DNA of 32,575 nucleotides from Pseudaminobacter salicylatoxidans. GTDB lineage: Bacteria > Pseudomonadota > Alphaproteobacteria > Rhizobiales > Rhizobiaceae. The stretch is taken from the NCBI RefSeq assembly GCF_003148475.1, contig NZ_QGGG01000027.1, forward strand, positions 1 through 32,575, read 5' to 3'. Below, piece by piece: positions 32,197 through 32,575 of this stretch; position 1 is the stretch's first letter, and each line of letters starts with the position of its first letter. Both the position numbers and the translations under genes were made by a program. A model generated the notes under the pieces. That model had not been told where the DNA came from, ran no database searches, and was given only the letters and a program-made list of their open reading frames with translations.

Positions 32197-32219
32197 GAGC
32201 CGCCCTAGCGGGGCGGCTC
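32197..32219. terminator. Hairpin overlapping the stop of the 54-residue gene
   Basis: GAGCCGCCC and GGGCGGCTC form perfect 9-bp arms around a 5-base loop that includes the stop codon of the minus-strand gene at 32205. It lies between convergent genes and could end transcripts from both sides, but no T-tract is present on either strand. Confidence 0.4.
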
Positions 32220-32369
32220 GGCGCTGAACAGCGCGTCAAATACGGCCTTTTCCGCCGCGTGCTGCACCATAGCCTGCTCCAGCTCGGCCGCGATCTGCTG
32301 CCGCTCGCCGGCGTCCAGCGATGCCGCCAGCTCTGCGCGAAGTTCCTGAATGTGATCGTAGGTCGTCAT
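32205..32369 (-). CDS. Hypothetical small helical protein
   Basis: A 54-residue protein starting MTTYDHIQELRAELAASLDA at an ATG behind AAAGGAGC. It is almost wholly alpha-helical in character (two amphipathic Glu/Ala/Gln-rich stretches) and may dimerise as a short coiled coil. No motif gives a function. It lies convergent to traG; comparable tiny genes near traG are common in rhizobial plasmid backbones, which says nothing about role. The longer upstream frame lacks a ribosome binding site and is not supported. Confidence 0.65.
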   Translation of the reverse strand: MTTYDHIQELRAELAASLDAGERQQIAAELEQAMVQHAAEKAVFDALFSAEPPR

Positions 32370-32563
32370 TGCCTTGCTCCTTTGATTGAAAACAAAGGTT
32401 CGGCGCCAAGGTGAAGGGCTTGAGTCAATGACCGCCCCTGGGCGGCCCGAAGGGCAGATGGGGGAGCCGATTTGCGAAGCAAATTGATGATGTGGACGGC
32501 CCTCCGAACCCGTCGCGCGAGATGCTAAGATCATTCTGCGCAACTCAGAGAAGGAACCGTGTC
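32370..32563. promoter_or_regulatory. Divergent intergenic region with a GAA-loop hairpin
   Basis: No gene is seen. An inverted repeat ATTTGC-GAA-GCAAAT at 32470-32484 has the same TTGCGAAGCAA core as the hairpin at 29451-29467 in the oriT gap. A second palindrome, CCGCCCCTGGGCGG, lies at about 32431-32444. The region must hold promoters for the genes on both sides; no hexamers were assigned with confidence. Confidence 0.35.
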
Positions 32564-32575
32564 ATGACTTTCGAG
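32564..32575 (+). CDS. Possible start of a gene cut by the window end
   Basis: An ATG at 32564 lies eight bases after an AGAAGGAA ribosome binding site and reads Met-Thr-Phe-Glu before the window ends. The spacing is good for initiation, but four codons cannot identify a product. Confidence 0.3.

Noticed and set aside
1-32575. CRISPR array, tRNA, rRNA or plasmid replication genes
   Set aside because: No regularly spaced repeats, tRNA-like cloverleaf, rRNA stretch or repABC-type gene was recognised on reading both strands.

Overview
The window looks like a piece of a large conjugative plasmid or integrative conjugative element from an alphaproteobacterium, most likely of the Rhizobiales (Rhizobium/Agrobacterium/Brucella-Ochrobactrum type). 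The evidence is the high-GC coding sequence, the Ti-type DNA-processing genes traA-traF-traB-traH and traC-traD-traG diverging from a hairpin-rich gap, and rhizobial-style accessory genes. No replication genes, trb/T4SS genes, rRNA, tRNA or CRISPR array were seen.

Left part (1-5.6 kb): what looks like the end of an IS21-family element, then an Xre/MbcA/ParS-RES toxin-antitoxin pair on the + strand. It converges on a minus-strand DNA damage cassette: a UvrD-like helicase, an SRAP (YedK/HMCES-type) protein and DNA polymerase IV. The SRAP gene has a good ribosome binding site, but its expected ATG is ATC.

Transposon block (5.6-10.1 kb): the tail of an old Tn3-family transposon (38-bp terminal repeat plus the C-terminal fifth of its transposase) abuts a complete, cargo-free Tn3-family transposon. 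That element has 47-bp imperfect inverted repeats, tnpA, a res region and a serine resolvase, and no visible target duplication.

Defence block (10.1-22 kb): two operons point at each other. The + operon has a small ribbon-helix-helix protein, a 977-aa N6-adenine methyltransferase and a PD-(D/E)XK nuclease cut off at about 150 residues. The minus operon has an excisionase-type HTH protein, a PLD-SNF2 helicase, a PglX/Eco57I-like methyltransferase and the first 49 codons of a possible gamma-glutamylcyclotransferase-like gene. Between them lies a broken IS21 end (istA N-terminus plus terminal repeats). One insertion plus one deletion therefore removed the 3' ends of both operons. The helicase/methyltransferase module resembles parts of DISARM and BREX but lacks their other core genes, so it is the best candidate here for an under-described defence system.

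Transfer block (22-32.6 kb): the minus operon traA (relaxase/helicase), traF (protease), traB (nitrilase-fold), traH (transglycosylase-like), a thermonuclease and an unknown gene is very compact, with ATGA or TGATG junctions. The divergent traC-traD-traG operon supplies accessory proteins and the coupling protein. The 214-bp gap between them carries four hairpins and is the expected site of oriT. Coordinates, motifs and hairpins were read by eye; family names rest on motif recognition, not on database searches.
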